Shown: piece by piece, positions 35,724 to 48,642 of the stretch
How the letters are laid out: each line of letters begins with the position of its first letter
Position numbering within the stretch: the stretch's first letter is position 1
Assembly: GCA_963691705.1 (NCBI GenBank)
Contig: OY829541.1
Location: forward strand, 69,969,189-70,033,188
Reading direction: 5' to 3'
Source: Viola odorata
Lineage: Eukaryota > Streptophyta > Magnoliopsida > Malpighiales > Violaceae
DNA length: 64,000 nt
The notes under the pieces: generated by a model
The model's database searches: none
What the model was told of the DNA's origin: nothing
The model's input: the letters and a program-made list of their open reading frames with translations, nothing else
Program-made: the position numbers and the translations under genes

Positions 35724-37137
35724 AAGAAATGAGGTAGCTGGGGTTCTTTTTCCTTTATAATGTTCATTTATTTTGTACTTGAATTTGATCATTTTATCCA
35801 AAATATTTTACTGGTTGGTGAATATATCAAACTCTTTGGATAAGATTACTTAGAAATTGCACTCACTTTGGTCCCATGAACAAATGTAGATAGTTAGCAT
35901 GATTGGGGACCGTTCCGTGTGATAAGACTCCATGGTTGGCTTATTTGGTAGGTGAATAATTAGGTGCATGGTGTGAGTAGTGATGCTATGTCTATGGAAT
36001 TGGGAGATGCGACTCTTTGATCAATTCATAAGATAGGGATTAATGCCTGTTCAATAGCTGAAGTAACAATAACATACAAATCCCAGGAACTGAGCATGGA
36101 AAGCACCATCAAGAACCTTTTCCGAGCTTCTGCACTGATGAGCACAGTTACCTTTGTCTAAGGCAAATTTCTGACCGTGGTTTGCTGCACCTCTCTCAAA
36201 CTTTTTCTTCTATCGTTGCAAGTTTGATATACTCTCCCACTTCATTTTGTACACCACAAAGTATAAGGAAGAATAACACATTGATGAGTAGAATCATAAT
36301 ACTAGCATCGTACCAGTTGAAACAAGGCAGTAAGAGAGAGGAATTCTAAGGCTAAAGCCGGTAAACTGTTTATTAGCTTAGCCATACTTTTCAGTCTAGT
36401 ACCAGGGAATGTAATTGTGGAGTGGTTTTGGTGTTTTGAGAGGTTGTGTTTATAGTTTAGTGCATCGATAGTTACTTTTAGTTAGTTGGTTTAGAGTCCA
36501 ATTTTTGCTGCTAATGGTGACAAGAATCCCTTAAACAAACTGTGTTTACATGAAAGCAAGTCTATCTAAACATGAAGTCTGAATTTATTATTCTATGGAT
36601 GAATCTACATACTTGGCGGGATATAGTGGAAATCAAAATTGTTTTCATCATTTCTCTTTCTGTGACTATTGGTCTTCCCAATCCAATCTTTTGCTGCTTA
36701 GAAGGGAGAAGACCAGGTTAGCATCTAAATGTTTACAATTGGAAATTAGATGATAGATGTGTAGTTTGGTGGAGCCTAGTTGTGCAAGGTAGAGATGAAA
36801 CATGGCTTTCTTAGCTTAGAGCTTGATATAGGTACGATAAAGGTGGCATTGTGGTGTAGAGTTTCTGTAAGACAGGTCAGAGCAGATGATTGAGGTATTG
36901 CAACACTTAGATTTACCAACTTCACAAATGTAACCGACTAGGTCTACATAGTAAGCCTACCATGAAGATGAGACTGAATATATGTGCATGAAGTTTGAAA
37001 TTTTATTGATCTAAGCATATGAAAAGCAAGAAAATAAGGCGGCCAAAGTAGCTCTTCATCGGATTTGGATCCTGGTTTTGTTTGAAGAAAGGTAAACCCT
37101 AAATTGTATATCGGATTTGGATTGTTATGGATGGTTG
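35724..37137. other. Intergenic after bL31c
   Basis: 3' UTR for the first 100 bp or so, then about 1.3 kb with no supportable ORF. No transposon termini were recognised. Confidence 0.4.
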
Positions 37138-37480
37138 TTAGATATGTTAAGTCCCTTATAGATCCTTTTGCTGGGAAGCATTTTATCTGGAACCCTTGCA
37201 TCAAGGAAAACTACCGAGAATTGCCTACTCCTACTGGTCGACGTTCTGGTCCAACTGGATTTGTTTAAGATTCATCTTGTGACGACTACAAGCTGATTAT
37301 CTGTGAAGCACTGGATTTGTATTTAGATCCAGATCCGGAACCAGAACCAAAACCGATGGACCACGACGACGATGACATGGAACCAACGAATCTGCAGGTT
37401 CCTCTCTCAGAACTGGTTATTGGCGCAGCCTTGGTCCTTTTGACTATCTACCGGCTAGGAAACTCAACTTCTTCTTAATA
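37138..37480 (+). pseudogene. F-box-associated domain relic
   Basis: Frame starting near 37159 reads IDPFAGKHFIWNPCIKENYR, then ELPTPTGRRSGPTGFV, a TAA stop at 37267-37269, and DSSCDDYKLIICEAL in the same frame. These match the F-box-associated pattern in which LWNP...YRELP is followed by GFGYDSxxDDYK; the stop replaces the residue after GF-V. The frame continues as an acidic DPDPEPEPKP tract and a hydrophobic segment ending at 37478. No F-box domain lies upstream in frame, so it is a decayed fragment. Confidence 0.6.
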
Positions 37481-39675
37481 TTTTGGTGAACTTTTCATTG
37501 TTTCTTTGTTTCTCTGTTTCTTTGTTGAATTATTATTTAATATTTCTTGTTGAGGAGGGCATTGTCTCCGAACCGACATGGGTAATAAGATTAATTTGGG
37601 GATAAGATTACATGGGGGCAATCTTGGCATATGATCTTTAACAAGATAAGGATTGCATAATTAATTATAATTAAATATATACTCAAACCTAAGCTTAATT
37701 TCATAATCCAACAAAGTAATGGTTGTCAAGAGCACCTACCATGAATTGATTTTGGGTGAAAAGCGAGTAGGCCAAACATTTATTATGTAGAGTGGTTACA
37801 TTCTTTTTATATATTTAAGCAATGTGATTTCCTGTCACGCGCGCGGAACTTTGGCGGGTAATTTAAAAGGTTATGAAGCTTTTTACTTGCTTTTGCGTAA
37901 TGAAAACAACCATTTCCTTCAAAATCCTTTCTAAACTAAACAACATTGAATATTGGGTTGGGTTAAGCGGGTAAGATCCGCGAGCGACAATTTAATTCAT
38001 AATTTTACATTAAGTGTTTGTTGATGAGTTTTAACCTGCTCCGGTTCTGCTTCTACCTTAAACTCAAATCAATGTACATGAACTGCGTGTGTTCTGACAC
38101 TGTCAAAATCTGCCTGTGAACTCAATTGTACTTTCTTCTTTTTGTTCTTACAGTAATGTCCATGTCACCTTTTGGCATTGGACAGGTAGCTAGGCCTAGG
38201 TGCGTCTTTTCTTAGTTCCTGGGTATTGAGGAATGGATCACGTGACATCCCCAACTCCACTTCTCTTCTCTTCTCCTCCTCCACTACTTTGATTGCAGAT
38301 TAAGAACATTCGAATCACTCGCTCGCAATAGTCGCTAGTTGGTCCTTGCTACACTTCTTTCCTTTCCCGCTGCTATGCCTATTAGCTATGCCCGTTTATC
38401 TCCTCATCACTCTCACGCGTTGACATGGGTTCGGCTGGACTTTTTGTGCGTTCTTTTGTACCAGAAAGAAGTTTGTTTTCATGGGTTTCATCATCCTCCG
38501 CGAACAAGATTTCTCTCCTTTTTTTTAATCCGTGTCGCTTTATGGTTTTTGTTTTGGCAGGAACTCGTGAATTCGCAATGCAGCAAACGCCATATATACC
38601 AATCACTTGTACAAAAGTGAATTTTGGTGTCACAAAAAAAAAACTTATGAATTCAAGATTCTCATGGAGAACCCATTAGCCTTTTTTTCTTCTCTTTCTT
38701 TTTAGTTCCTTCCTGCTGCTTTTGCATCCATCCATCTACATGCGCTCGTAATTAATCATATTGCAGTTGGACAGGTGAAATACGTAATGCCTAGAACAAT
38801 CGACCTGCAATTTGTAATATTTATCATCACATATTATTTTCAATTGCAAGTTCTTGCACACAAGTAAATTTAAAGGGAGAAATTAGACAAATGTTGATTG
38901 TTTTTTAATCGACAAATCTTATACAGTAATTAGCAGTGAAATCGTATCATATGCTCTCTCCTAAGGTAAGTTTAAAGAAAGGTAAGTGAATATACGGGAT
39001 AAAATCTCATATTCAGTCAAGTCAAGTCTCGCTAGAAGAATAAATGGAAAAAGAGGAAGTGGTAAAATTCCATAAAAGAGTGATAGTCGGCAAGAAAGGG
39101 ACACTGGTCCCACTGACCAGATATATTCATATTCCCCAGTCGTCGCGGCAGCTGCTGCTCAGTGCTCAGTCTCCACTCCATCCATTTCTTTTCTTTTTTT
39201 TATCTATAAAACGCTATTTTTATTTCTTTTTTAAGTTTAATTAAAAAAAAACCTTTTCGCTTATGCAATTAATGAACTCCTTCTTTTAAGTTTTAACAAT
39301 CATATTCTCTGTCCTATAAATGCCCCTCCTACAGATTATAGTATATGATTAGTAGTATCTCCTTTCCTTTTTCTTCTCAGCTACCCAAAAAAACCAAACA
39401 AAAAAGGAAAAAGAAAAAATATTTAGGAACCAGAATCAAGAAAATATAATTGGTAGTATTAATAAGAAAAACAAAATCAAGAATCAAGAACACAGAAGAA
39501 AATCTTCCTTACTTTCCCTCCCTTTCCTTCTCTGCAATTTCTTTCTTCTGCTCCTCCACAAGCATACCCTTTCCTCTTTAAATATCAATCATCTATTAAT
39601 CATTTCAACCCATTTTCCTCTCCTCCTCCTCCTCCAACACCGCCGCTGTCCTCTAAAACCCCAAAATTTAAAATC
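37481..39675. other. Long intergenic region upstream of the DUF4408 gene
   Basis: No gene is supported. An isolated E2F-like TTTGGCGGG lies at about 37849. 38240-38680 has a gene-like base composition but only ORFs with no family resemblance. 39340-39670 is CT- and A-rich and probably the 5' UTR of the next gene. Confidence 0.35.
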
Positions 39676-40461
39676 ATGTCTTCCTTCGACTTTGACTCTC
39701 TCAAGGCTGAGAAAGCCGACGCCATTAGAAGATTTAATAGGAAAAAGAAGCTCACCTCCTCTATCCAATTAATCGGAGCTTTCTCTCTATTTTTGTACTC
39801 CTACATCATCGTCATCAAATTCCTCTCACCCATCACACTAACAACCACTTCCCAACAATTTTACCCTTTTGTCCTCATCAACACCATCCTTTTCCTTATC
39901 TACCAGTCCTCCACCACTAAAACCCCAGAAAACAACCAAAGCGACGCCACCGCCGCGTCTCAACCCGACCTTTACGACGACTACGTCTCCTTCTCCTCCT
40001 ATCGACCAGAAACCACCACAACTACTTGTGATGGATACGGACTGCAGCTTGTAGACCTGTCTCCCGTGGGACCGGAGGAGGAGATCCCGTCATCGGATCA
40101 AGAGGAGGATGGCATGTGTAAGGATCTTATAGTTTCGGACAATGCGGTTGATTTTTCTGAGAATCATAGTACTAATCCTGTTCGAGATGTGGTGGTGGTG
40201 GATAATTATGATGATGCCGTGAAATCGGACGGGAGGCGTATGAGGCGGTCGTGGTCGGAGAAGGGATGCGGCGCAGGGAGGGGCGGTGTTGGGAAGGTGT
40301 TGCGGCGGTCGGAGACGGGGAATGGGAGGAAGTCGGTGCAGGAGATGGATAATGAAGAGTTCAAGGTGGAAATTGAGAAGTTTATTGCTAACAAGAAGAA
40401 GATTTTGAGAGATGAGAATATTGCCCTGCTGACTACCGTGGAAGAGAAGGATCATGTTTAA
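39676..40461 (+). CDS. DUF4408/DUF761-type membrane protein, intronless
   Basis: A single 261-codon exon starts at MSSFDFDSLKAEKADAIRRF, the conserved N-terminal DUF4408 motif. Two hydrophobic stretches follow at about 28-48 and 62-78, suggesting a hairpin in a membrane. The middle is acidic and Ser/Thr-rich. A basic RRMRRSWSEKG block precedes a C-terminal FKVEIEKFIANKKKILRDE, matching DUF761 (cotton-fibre-expressed proteins). The biochemical role of the family is not established. The context is AAATCATG with a long A/C-rich 5' leader. Gene neighbours do not hint at function. Confidence 0.8.
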   Translation: MSSFDFDSLKAEKADAIRRFNRKKKLTSSIQLIGAFSLFLYSYIIVIKFLSPITLTTTSQQFYPFVLINTILFLIYQSSTTKTPENNQSDATAASQPDLYDDYVSFSSYRPETTTTTCDGYGLQLVDLSPVGPEEEIPSSDQEEDGMCKDLIVSDNAVDFSENHSTNPVRDVVVVDNYDDAVKSDGRRMRRSWSEKGCGAGRGGVGKVLRRSETGNGRKSVQEMDNEEFKVEIEKFIANKKKILRDENIALLTTVEEKDHV

Positions 40462-43400
40462 TTTAATTAATTAAGGTAAAAATAAGAGTACAAATTTTAG
40501 TTGGTTTTAATTAATTATTAGGGAAGTGAAACCTTTATTTTCCTTTGGGTTCCTTTTTTTTTCCTGTTTAGCAGTGTACAGTACAGGCATGAATCTTACT
40601 TCCAAGAATCAAAGAGGTGTTCCCTTTCTTTTCTTTTCCCTTCCCTTTCAAGGTATTTCTTTTTCGTTTTCAAAAAAAAAAGGTTTTTCATTTTCATAAT
40701 TATATCCATTTTCTTAATTCGGTTTATGTTTGATAGGACCCAGTTGGGAAGTAAAGTAAGTGAGCAGGCATTTACTCCCTCCGTCCTTCAATGTTTGTCG
40801 TTTTAGCTTTTGTTTTTTTACTGTTTCGACACGTATTTTAAAACGGTCGGTAGACTCACTATTTGAGACAATTTTGTCCCTAATTTTTGCTGAGAAGTAC
40901 GTTAAGGATTAATGTACGTTCACAAAAAAATTCGGATTTTTTTGGGGTCAAATAGTACCTCATCCGGCCTCCTCGATATGCGTTTACTGAATATTGGGAT
41001 GCGAGGAAGACAAACATGGGAGTATATGTTTTTGGAGAGTTGAAATTTGGAATTGGCACTGATTGACAATGTCACAATGGTGTGGTTTGTTGTGTTAGTA
41101 TGTTTTAAAAAATGCAAGAAAAGATTGTTATTTTGTGGAATGAGCAGTTGGCCCTTATCCACTATTCCACTTGTGCCAATTTTGCCATAAAAGTAATCCG
41201 CACGTTAATCATATTTTGCGTTTTGAACTCGAGTGAAATTGATATTTTATACCTTTAATGAAAAAAAAATCATAATAAATTATTTTTATACCCTTCATTA
41301 ATACGTGAGAATTAAGTACTAAAGTGAATTTTATTTCTATTTTTTCTTCTTTCCATAAATAGGATACGCATTTAATTTAATTTTGTTATATTCCACGTCA
41401 TATACACATATAGTAAAAACAAATAATACGAAAATCCTTCTCCTTCATTTCTTCATCACCGACCCAAATCCGAAAATCCGACTTTGACTCGAATAATGAA
41501 ACAACACCGTTTCATTTCCTTCTTTATTTCTTTCATTTTCCATCTTATAACCAAACTAAACAAAACACACTCAATTTTAAAAAACTCCATGTCCGATTGC
41601 TGCCGCCTCAACCCATCTTCGGTTCCGATTTCATTTTCACCCTTAACTCCCAAATTAAACAACACAAACACAATTTCAGAAAAGTCTTCTAAATTAAACA
41701 ACACAACATCATGACAAAACCAAGAATTCATAGATCGGATTATTGAAATTCTATTCATCTTAATAGTTGAATACATATGCATAAACCCAGAAAAGTCTTC
41801 TGGTTCATAATTAGAATTATGTACAACATATAGAAAATGAACACAAAAATAGCAAACTGCATTATAGGAGCTCCAAGGAATAAGAGTTGGAAGTAGTGAC
41901 GGAGAGAGCAGATTTGGAGGTTTGAGGGACTAAAACCTCAAGGAACAAGAGTTGGAAGCTCCGTTCATTCTGGCAGTGTCGGATCCGGTGAAGGAGAGAG
42001 GTGGTGCTAGGTGGAAGAGAAAGGTAGTGGTGGTGGTAGGTGGAGGAGGGAGGTGATTGTGGGTGAAAGAGAGAGATGGTGGTGGAGGTGAAGGGTGGAG
42101 GAAGGAAGTGGCAGCGGTGGAGAGAGGATTAAAGAAGGGTTGTGTAACAAACATGAGGGTAGTGAATAATGCTGAATTGTATGTTTTGTTTGTTTTACTC
42201 GGAAGCTTTCCTTTTCTTGGCTGGAGAACAGTACTATTGATTACTGATTACAAAAAGGCATCTCATATAATTATGACAAAAAGGCATCTCATCCCATCCA
42301 TTCTCTTTCACTACAGTACCGTCTAGCTGCCATTTGCAACACCAACTAATCTGGATTATAAGCATAATTGAAGAGCTGAAAATACTAGTATTGAAAAGAG
42401 TTTACGTGATAAATAATAGATTCTTTTAGGTGACATTTTAATTGAAATTAATCTTATTAGGATATTGTCGGATTTCCAAAAATAAACGATTCCTTTAATA
42501 TAATGTCCTTAATTTTAAAAACTCAGCTCGAAACTTAATTCATTGTCATTCGAATAAGCAACATTAATTCAAAAGAAATACTTGTCGTCCCTACATTGTA
42601 GTAATAATTAAAGATCCCGACTGCTAAGTCTGTACTTTCATTTATGTTATTTTAATGTTGGTGGGGAAAAGGAAGAATTAATGGATTTGTTGTCGTTTAA
42701 TAAATATGCTAAAAATATCAAAAAAGAACTAACATTGAAAAGGACACCTCCAATATTAATTAATGTGACAATTATTGTGAAGTGGATCCCAGAAATTATA
42801 CATTACTTCTATATGATGCAAACCAAACACCTGATTCAAATGCCAGAAATTTAAGGAGCATTATTGCTTAGCAGGAAAGAAGGGTAGGCAATTATAGGAA
42901 TTTGTTTTCAAAACTTGCAATCGTGCTTACAAAAGGACACCTATCTAACAAACAAAAATGACCTCGTGTGTTATTAATTAACTAAAAAGAATTGTTCTAA
43001 ATTTTTAAATAATATTTTTATATACGAAATTTCTCATATAAAAAATTACTTATTCGACCGTTTTATTTTATATTACCCAATTTAATAGATAAAGCGTCAT
43101 CTTATCCCACTAAATTTCTAATGAAAGGTCCACCCTATGCAATTATTGGGAATATAATCTAGGTATTTGTTTAATTCCGTCTTTATGGTAGTGTGGTTAG
43201 GAAACATACCATGAACAGTTTCCTAACAAAACAATTTGATCTTGAGAAGCACTTTTCCAAAACCTTAGAAAACAATTGCATTTATGGAAATGTCCTAATT
43301 ATATAGTGCTAGTTTGGCCCCCAGGTTCGGTTTGGGGAAGCACTTTTTCCAACCCAAAAGCTGGTGAAAGGTGTTTAGTAAACCAAGCTTCTTGAGAAGC

Positions 43401-43874
43401 ACTTCTCCAAAACCTTAGAAAACCTTGATTTTGAAGAAGCTTGAAATATTAGTGCGCCTATTAGGCAAAAATTCCACCGAAGAACAATAGACTAAAAGCT
43501 TTATCATCTTTTGGGTCCTATTTGATTTAAATTCAAAATAGTCGGTATCTTATATGGTAATTGGATTACCAGATGGGCTGGGACAAAAAGAAGATGTTAT
43601 TAATTATTGGGCAAATAAAAAAAGAAAAAGAAATGATAATGCAAATATAATCACTAGCCGGCCCAATATCTTCTCTCTTTTTTACCGGTTTTTTACATGG
43701 GCTTGGTCCAGTAAATTCAGCACGACCACACTAGATAAAGCGCCACAAAGACAGGCCCAGTGAACGACTTAACGGGGCAAGAAAGGCCTGCCTTATTCCT
43801 TATTTTGCAAACCCAATATTTACCTATGTGCATACAGAGCCATCCTTCAGTGTTTTTTTCTTTCAAATTCGGGC
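40462..43874. other. Intergenic, AT-rich, with repeat relics
   Basis: A Stowaway-like copy at about 40775-40925 (ctccctccgtcc start) pairs with that at 2815-2945. A CT/GA-rich low-complexity tract fills 41940-42160. At 43233 and 43391 a 33-bp direct repeat (cttgagaagcac...accttagaaaac) is separated by about 158 bp. No coding gene is supported. Confidence 0.4.
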
Positions 43875-46742
43875 TCACGACATTTTTTTCGCAATGCGCG
43901 TCACTTGCACAGGACAACCACTTTTTAATGTTGCAAACAGTGCCCATTTCTCAACACTCGGATCAGAATCCATCACTTGCCACCTGAACATGACTCGGTT
44001 AACTAATTAAACATGATTTATCATTGAAGATTTAATTAAGTGAGAAGATTAACTTGATGTTAGTGAATTAACATTAAGGAAGATTAAATGGTTAATTACT
44101 TGTATGTGGTGACAAGACGATGGAGGAAGACTGTCATCATGGCTTTAGCCATGTTCGTTCCCAAGCATGTCCTCCCTCCCATCCCAAATGCCAAGTAACT
44201 GTATGGCTTCATCTCATCATCCTGTATTATAGCAATTTTAACGATCGGGTTAGACCAATGACGTGGAGTCAACTAATTTCTAACTTAAAATCAACTTATA
44301 AGAAATAATGTATCACCATTATGGACTCACACTAAATCTCGACGGATTGAACTCATTCGGATCTTTATATAGGATGGGATCAAGGTGTATTGATCTAGCA
44401 TCGATGTTAATGTTCCAACCATTCCTTATCTTAAATCCTACACCATGGCAATACCTCAAGATTGAAATAGTGGGGAAAACAGAATATCTTTAAATTGAAA
44501 TAGAGAATCAATCCATGTAATAAAAAACAAACCTTCGATCTCACAGTTCTGAGATACTAATCTTGGAAACCAAGGCACTATAGATGCCATCCTTAACGAT
44601 TCTTTAATTACCTATTCAATATGACCATTGGTACTCAAAGTTTTAATCAAGGTTAGTAGAACTCTCACACGCAGGCATGCGCATGCACACACAAATATAT
44701 ATATATAATTTTACCGTCATTAAACCTATAAAAAAGGTTTAGTTACCTTAGAAGCATAAGGCATAGCATTAAGATCTTCTAGAGTAAGATATGGACTTGT
44801 TGAAATTTTCTGTCCAATGAGGAGTTGTTGAACCTGCTTCAAAAGATTAATTAATTTAACACTCAGTGGTAGTCTAGTATTTCTACAATCATATATATGG
44901 TCTCTTTTTTCTCACAGAAAGTAACACTAGAATGTAGTTTTTATGTTTTTTTTCCTTCATTTCTTACCCTTAGGGTGTCTAAAACATCCTGGTTTTCTCC
45001 AAGGTACTTAACCATCCATGTGATTGCACTTGCTGTTGTATCCTGACCTGAATTAATGCATAACATATCCTTATTTCCCCAGGATTAATATGTACATAAA
45101 ATTACGCAATGAAAACAAAATCTGAAATCAAAATTCTTGTTTTCTGACCTGCAATAATCATGGTCAAGATGTTGTCTTTAATCTCAGAGTCTGTCAATCT
45201 AGACGAATTTTCACCCTTGGTCAAAAGATGTTGCAGAAAATCTTCTTTACCCAATTTTAAGCCTGCTCTTCTTCTAGCCATAATAATCCCTTCCAATGTC
45301 CCCATTATTCTTTTCCTGGCCTGACTCAATCATTTCAATCAGCAAGTCTATCAATATTGGACCTCAACTTTATGGGCCTACTCTACTGAACAATGCTCTG
45401 GCCCATTATACATGTAATGGGCTTGAGTGGGGTGGTGGTGGGTTACCTGAAGGCCTTTGTAAAATCTAGTGAAGGGAAACCTTAGTGGGAACGCAAGCAT
45501 GGCGCGGCAAACATGGGCTATGTCCTCTTTTAACATCTCAAACTCTGGCCCATCTTCTAAACTCAACAACATCTTGCACATGGCCCTAAGTGTTATCTGC
45601 ACCAAATACAGTAGCACAATATAAAAAACTTGAAATAGTGAAACTTCGTAATTTTTTTAGGTTCTAACTACTTGTTTTTCTAAATTCATTGGTTTAGGAT
45701 TGATTTTTTTCGCATTTGTTGACCCATAAATGAGTAAAATGCTTTAAGCAGATAATTTCTACAAATACAATAGCTGAATTAGTAATTTTTTATTTAAATA
45801 ATGAAAATATCGAACCAATAATATTAACCGCATAATTTAATATAACATAACAAGAAAAAATTAATGGGCCTAAGTATGATTCTTTTGAAACCCATTTTTA
45901 AGAATGGTGAATGGGTCCGTTAGTGATACAGATGATCCTTTGTTATGGCCTGAGAATTACTAACCTCAAGTGCTTGGTCAAGGATGATGATTTTGGGCGC
46001 ATTCTCCCAACTGCTAAGACTTTTGACAATGAGCTCATCAAACTGTTTGATGAAATGCGTGACTGAAGCAGCGGAGAACAAATTGGCGAGATGGGAACGG
46101 ATGAGTTTGTGGTGGAGGTGAGAAGCACAGAGCAGGCTTTTTTCCCCGACGAGGTCGGCTATTGATCTGATGTACCTCTTGGTGAATTTATGAGAATCAT
46201 TGCTTAAGATTGCCTTGGCTGAATACGTGCTCGAAATAAAAACATGGGTTTCACCAAATATGTTGGTCTTGAAACAATTACCATACCTGTTGGATATCAC
46301 ACAAAATTAAACCGAATTCTCATTAGTTCTATTGAGTATTGACAACTAATTTTATGAGCCTCGATCGTATTATGATTTTTAAATGCAGTGGTTTCTTAAA
46401 AGTTAAAATATTTGTATAAACTTTTATCATATTATGATGGGGTGACAAGAAGATTCAGGTTTGGAAGATATCAGTTAGCTAGTAGTTTATAAACCTGAGA
46501 CGACGCATTCGGACAAAATCATAGAAACCTTTGCCGCTATTGATGGCGGCCATAAACTGTAGCGTCTCTCCGATGAAAGGTAGCCCTGAACTACCCGGTG
46601 GAACATCGGACAAGACTTCCTGATGTCTACCACGACGACAATTTAGCATCTTCGTCACTAATTCTCTCGTCAGGAACAAGATCAAAGAACCTATTACGAC
46701 AACTACTGCGCAGAAACTAAGAGAAGGAAAAGCAAACGACAT
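43875..46742 (-). CDS. Cytochrome P450 of the CYP85 clan, CYP722-like
   Basis: Ten exons: 46742-46495, 46286-45965, 45596-45447, 45320-45149, 45047-44968, 44833-44747, 44611-44533, 44437-44331, 44221-44100 and 43983-43875. They join in frame to 491 residues. An N-terminal anchor helix (residues 8-28) implies ER membrane. The Pro-rich hinge PPGSSGLPFIGETL follows. The I-helix reads AGQDTT (297-302), the K-helix ESLR (357-360), the PERF-like motif FNPSRF, and the heme loop FGMGGRTCLG (427-436) with Cys434. The sequence pattern GKGFYDFVRMRRLRYGNCFK and EKSLLCASHLHH resembles CYP722 from memory. CYP722C members act in strigolactone synthesis; subfamily A/B substrates are unclear. I infer family membership only. 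All motifs are intact. Confidence 0.85.
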
Positions 46743-48640
46743 ATTTTTTGTTCTGTTTTATTAACTTTACTAGCTCAGTTGACTGGTTGCGAATTAAAGG
46801 AAGAGGATAAACTGTATATATGTGTGAGATTTGGGACACGTGTACGGTTAAGCATGCGCATTGCTTCGGGTTTTTGGCCGACAGGAACTGGGTCTGCCTA
46901 TATAAGTAAGCCACCGATGATCGGTGGCGGTCAGCTTGTCGTCCACTGAGTTGTATGATCTTCAGTTTGCCGCTCCCACTGTCTTAATTTAATTTAAAAA
47001 CTAAGAATTAATCGATGGGTTGCAAATTGACCAAATTGTGTCTTGTCGTCCACTTCTTAAACTCCAAATTCAGCCATTGAATAGTCTAGTGCTTGTTTGT
47101 TGATATCAAAATATTAACAACTATTTGAGTTGAAATCTAGTGTGCTATTATATTATAATATTTAATCGCAACTTATAATTGTTTTTTTCCTAACATAGAC
47201 AGAAATCACCTCTAACATAAAAAGACACTATTGAATCATTGATAGACATCGAAGTTGATATCCAGATGTAGTCGTTGTGGGCCTCATAATCTCAAATCCG
47301 TTCTAAATAAGGTTATAACTTATCACTAATTACGCATAAATTGAACAAATTAATATCCTCTAACCAAGCCACATTTTTATCTAAATCTCTAACCGAGAAA
47401 GGAAATAAAGAATGTAGACAAAGTGTACAAGAGAGCAAATACATATGGACGAGCGAACACTAGATAAATTGAAAGCTTCATCTTAAACTACTATCCGATG
47501 GAACAATAAATAGGTCTAAAGGGATGAATAGATTTTTAAAAAACTATACACAAAGAGTAAGGAAATAGCTAAGACGCAGGAATTATAGTGGTTTCAATTC
47601 ACAATCCGAACTGTACTCCACTATCTAATAGCTTCACCTTTAGAATTTTCTAACAAAACACCTCTTTGCTATTAACTAAAGCTTTTCTCGGTTCAGCTCT
47701 CAACTTTACACTTTGATTTTTACGGGCTCAACCACAACCTATACATCGTGTTAACAATTCTAATACGAATAGATAATAAATTAAATTAACAATTCTAATA
47801 AAAGATGAGTGAGCTTTAAAGCTCGAGTTTGAAAAATTGTCACCAATATTGAAGTCGGTGAAGCGTTCGATACCAATATTAAAATCGACTAAGCGTTTGA
47901 TACCTAAAAAAAAAAATGAGTTAGTCCAAATTAAACCCCATCAGCACACATTTCTGGCCCATTCCTATTATTTTATTGGGCCTCAGCCTAACCAATTCTT
48001 TTTCTTTTCTTGGGCCTCAGCCCAACCCATTCCTTTTCTCTTCTTGGGCCGCAGCCCACACTCTCTTCTCTCCTCTCCTCTCATTTTTCTTTTATTCAAT
48101 TTTCATTCTTTTATTTTCAATTTGGCTGCAGCCCGCAGCCCTCTCTTCTCTCTTTTCCTTCTTTATTTCTTTTATGTTTTATTTCTTTCCTTCTCTTCTC
48201 GGCTTGGTCCGGTTTGGGCGTTGATGATGGTTTGGTTGATTTTTGGAGGTTTGGTGGCTATTTTGGGTAATTTGGAGGTCGGGAGCGTTTGTGTTTGGTG
48301 GTTGAGGCGGCGGCAGATCAGGAGTGACGGTGGTGCCGGCGGAGGGAACTCGAAGATGGGGATTGTGTTGGTTGATTGGGCGATCGGGAGGAAAATCAGA
48401 GATGGAGATGGAATGGTGGTGGAATTGAATCAGGGAAAGGTAAGCTGTTTTGGTGCGGTGATGATTGAAATTGAATTTGTTGTGGCTGAAATTGTGGCTT
48501 TGTGGTGGTGTGGCAGTGAGGATTTGATGATTTTGTGGTAGCTGGGCCGGTAATTTTTTTTTTGATTGGGGCAAGGGGTGCGGTAGCCCACCCTGGCCTA
48601 AGGCTAGATCCGTCCCCTGCATACAAGTTCGTATAACAAA
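46743..48640. other. Intergenic upstream of the P450
   Basis: 46743-46930 probably contains the P450 promoter and 5' UTR. At 47975-48065 three imperfect copies of tgggcctcagcccaaccatt-like units occur in tandem (roughly 34 bp apart). A 234-codon ORF at 47837-48541 is low-complexity Phe/Leu/Ser and later Val/Gly-rich with no family resemblance. 48570-48620 holds a GC-rich tract of transposon-like type. Confidence 0.35.
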
Positions 48641-48642
48641 TA

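Noticed and set aside
38339..38680. Overlapping short ORFs as a small gene
   Set aside because: Three frames are open at once with no recognisable product and no splice or start context that would favour one.
41930..42326. Short ORFs on both strands in the GA/CT-rich tract
   Set aside because: Composition is explained by simple-sequence DNA; no start context or homology supports coding.
47837..48541. 234-codon ORF as a gene
   Set aside because: Low-complexity Phe/Leu/Ser then Gly/Val-rich composition, no family resemblance, and it crosses tandem repeat units of transposon-like sequence.
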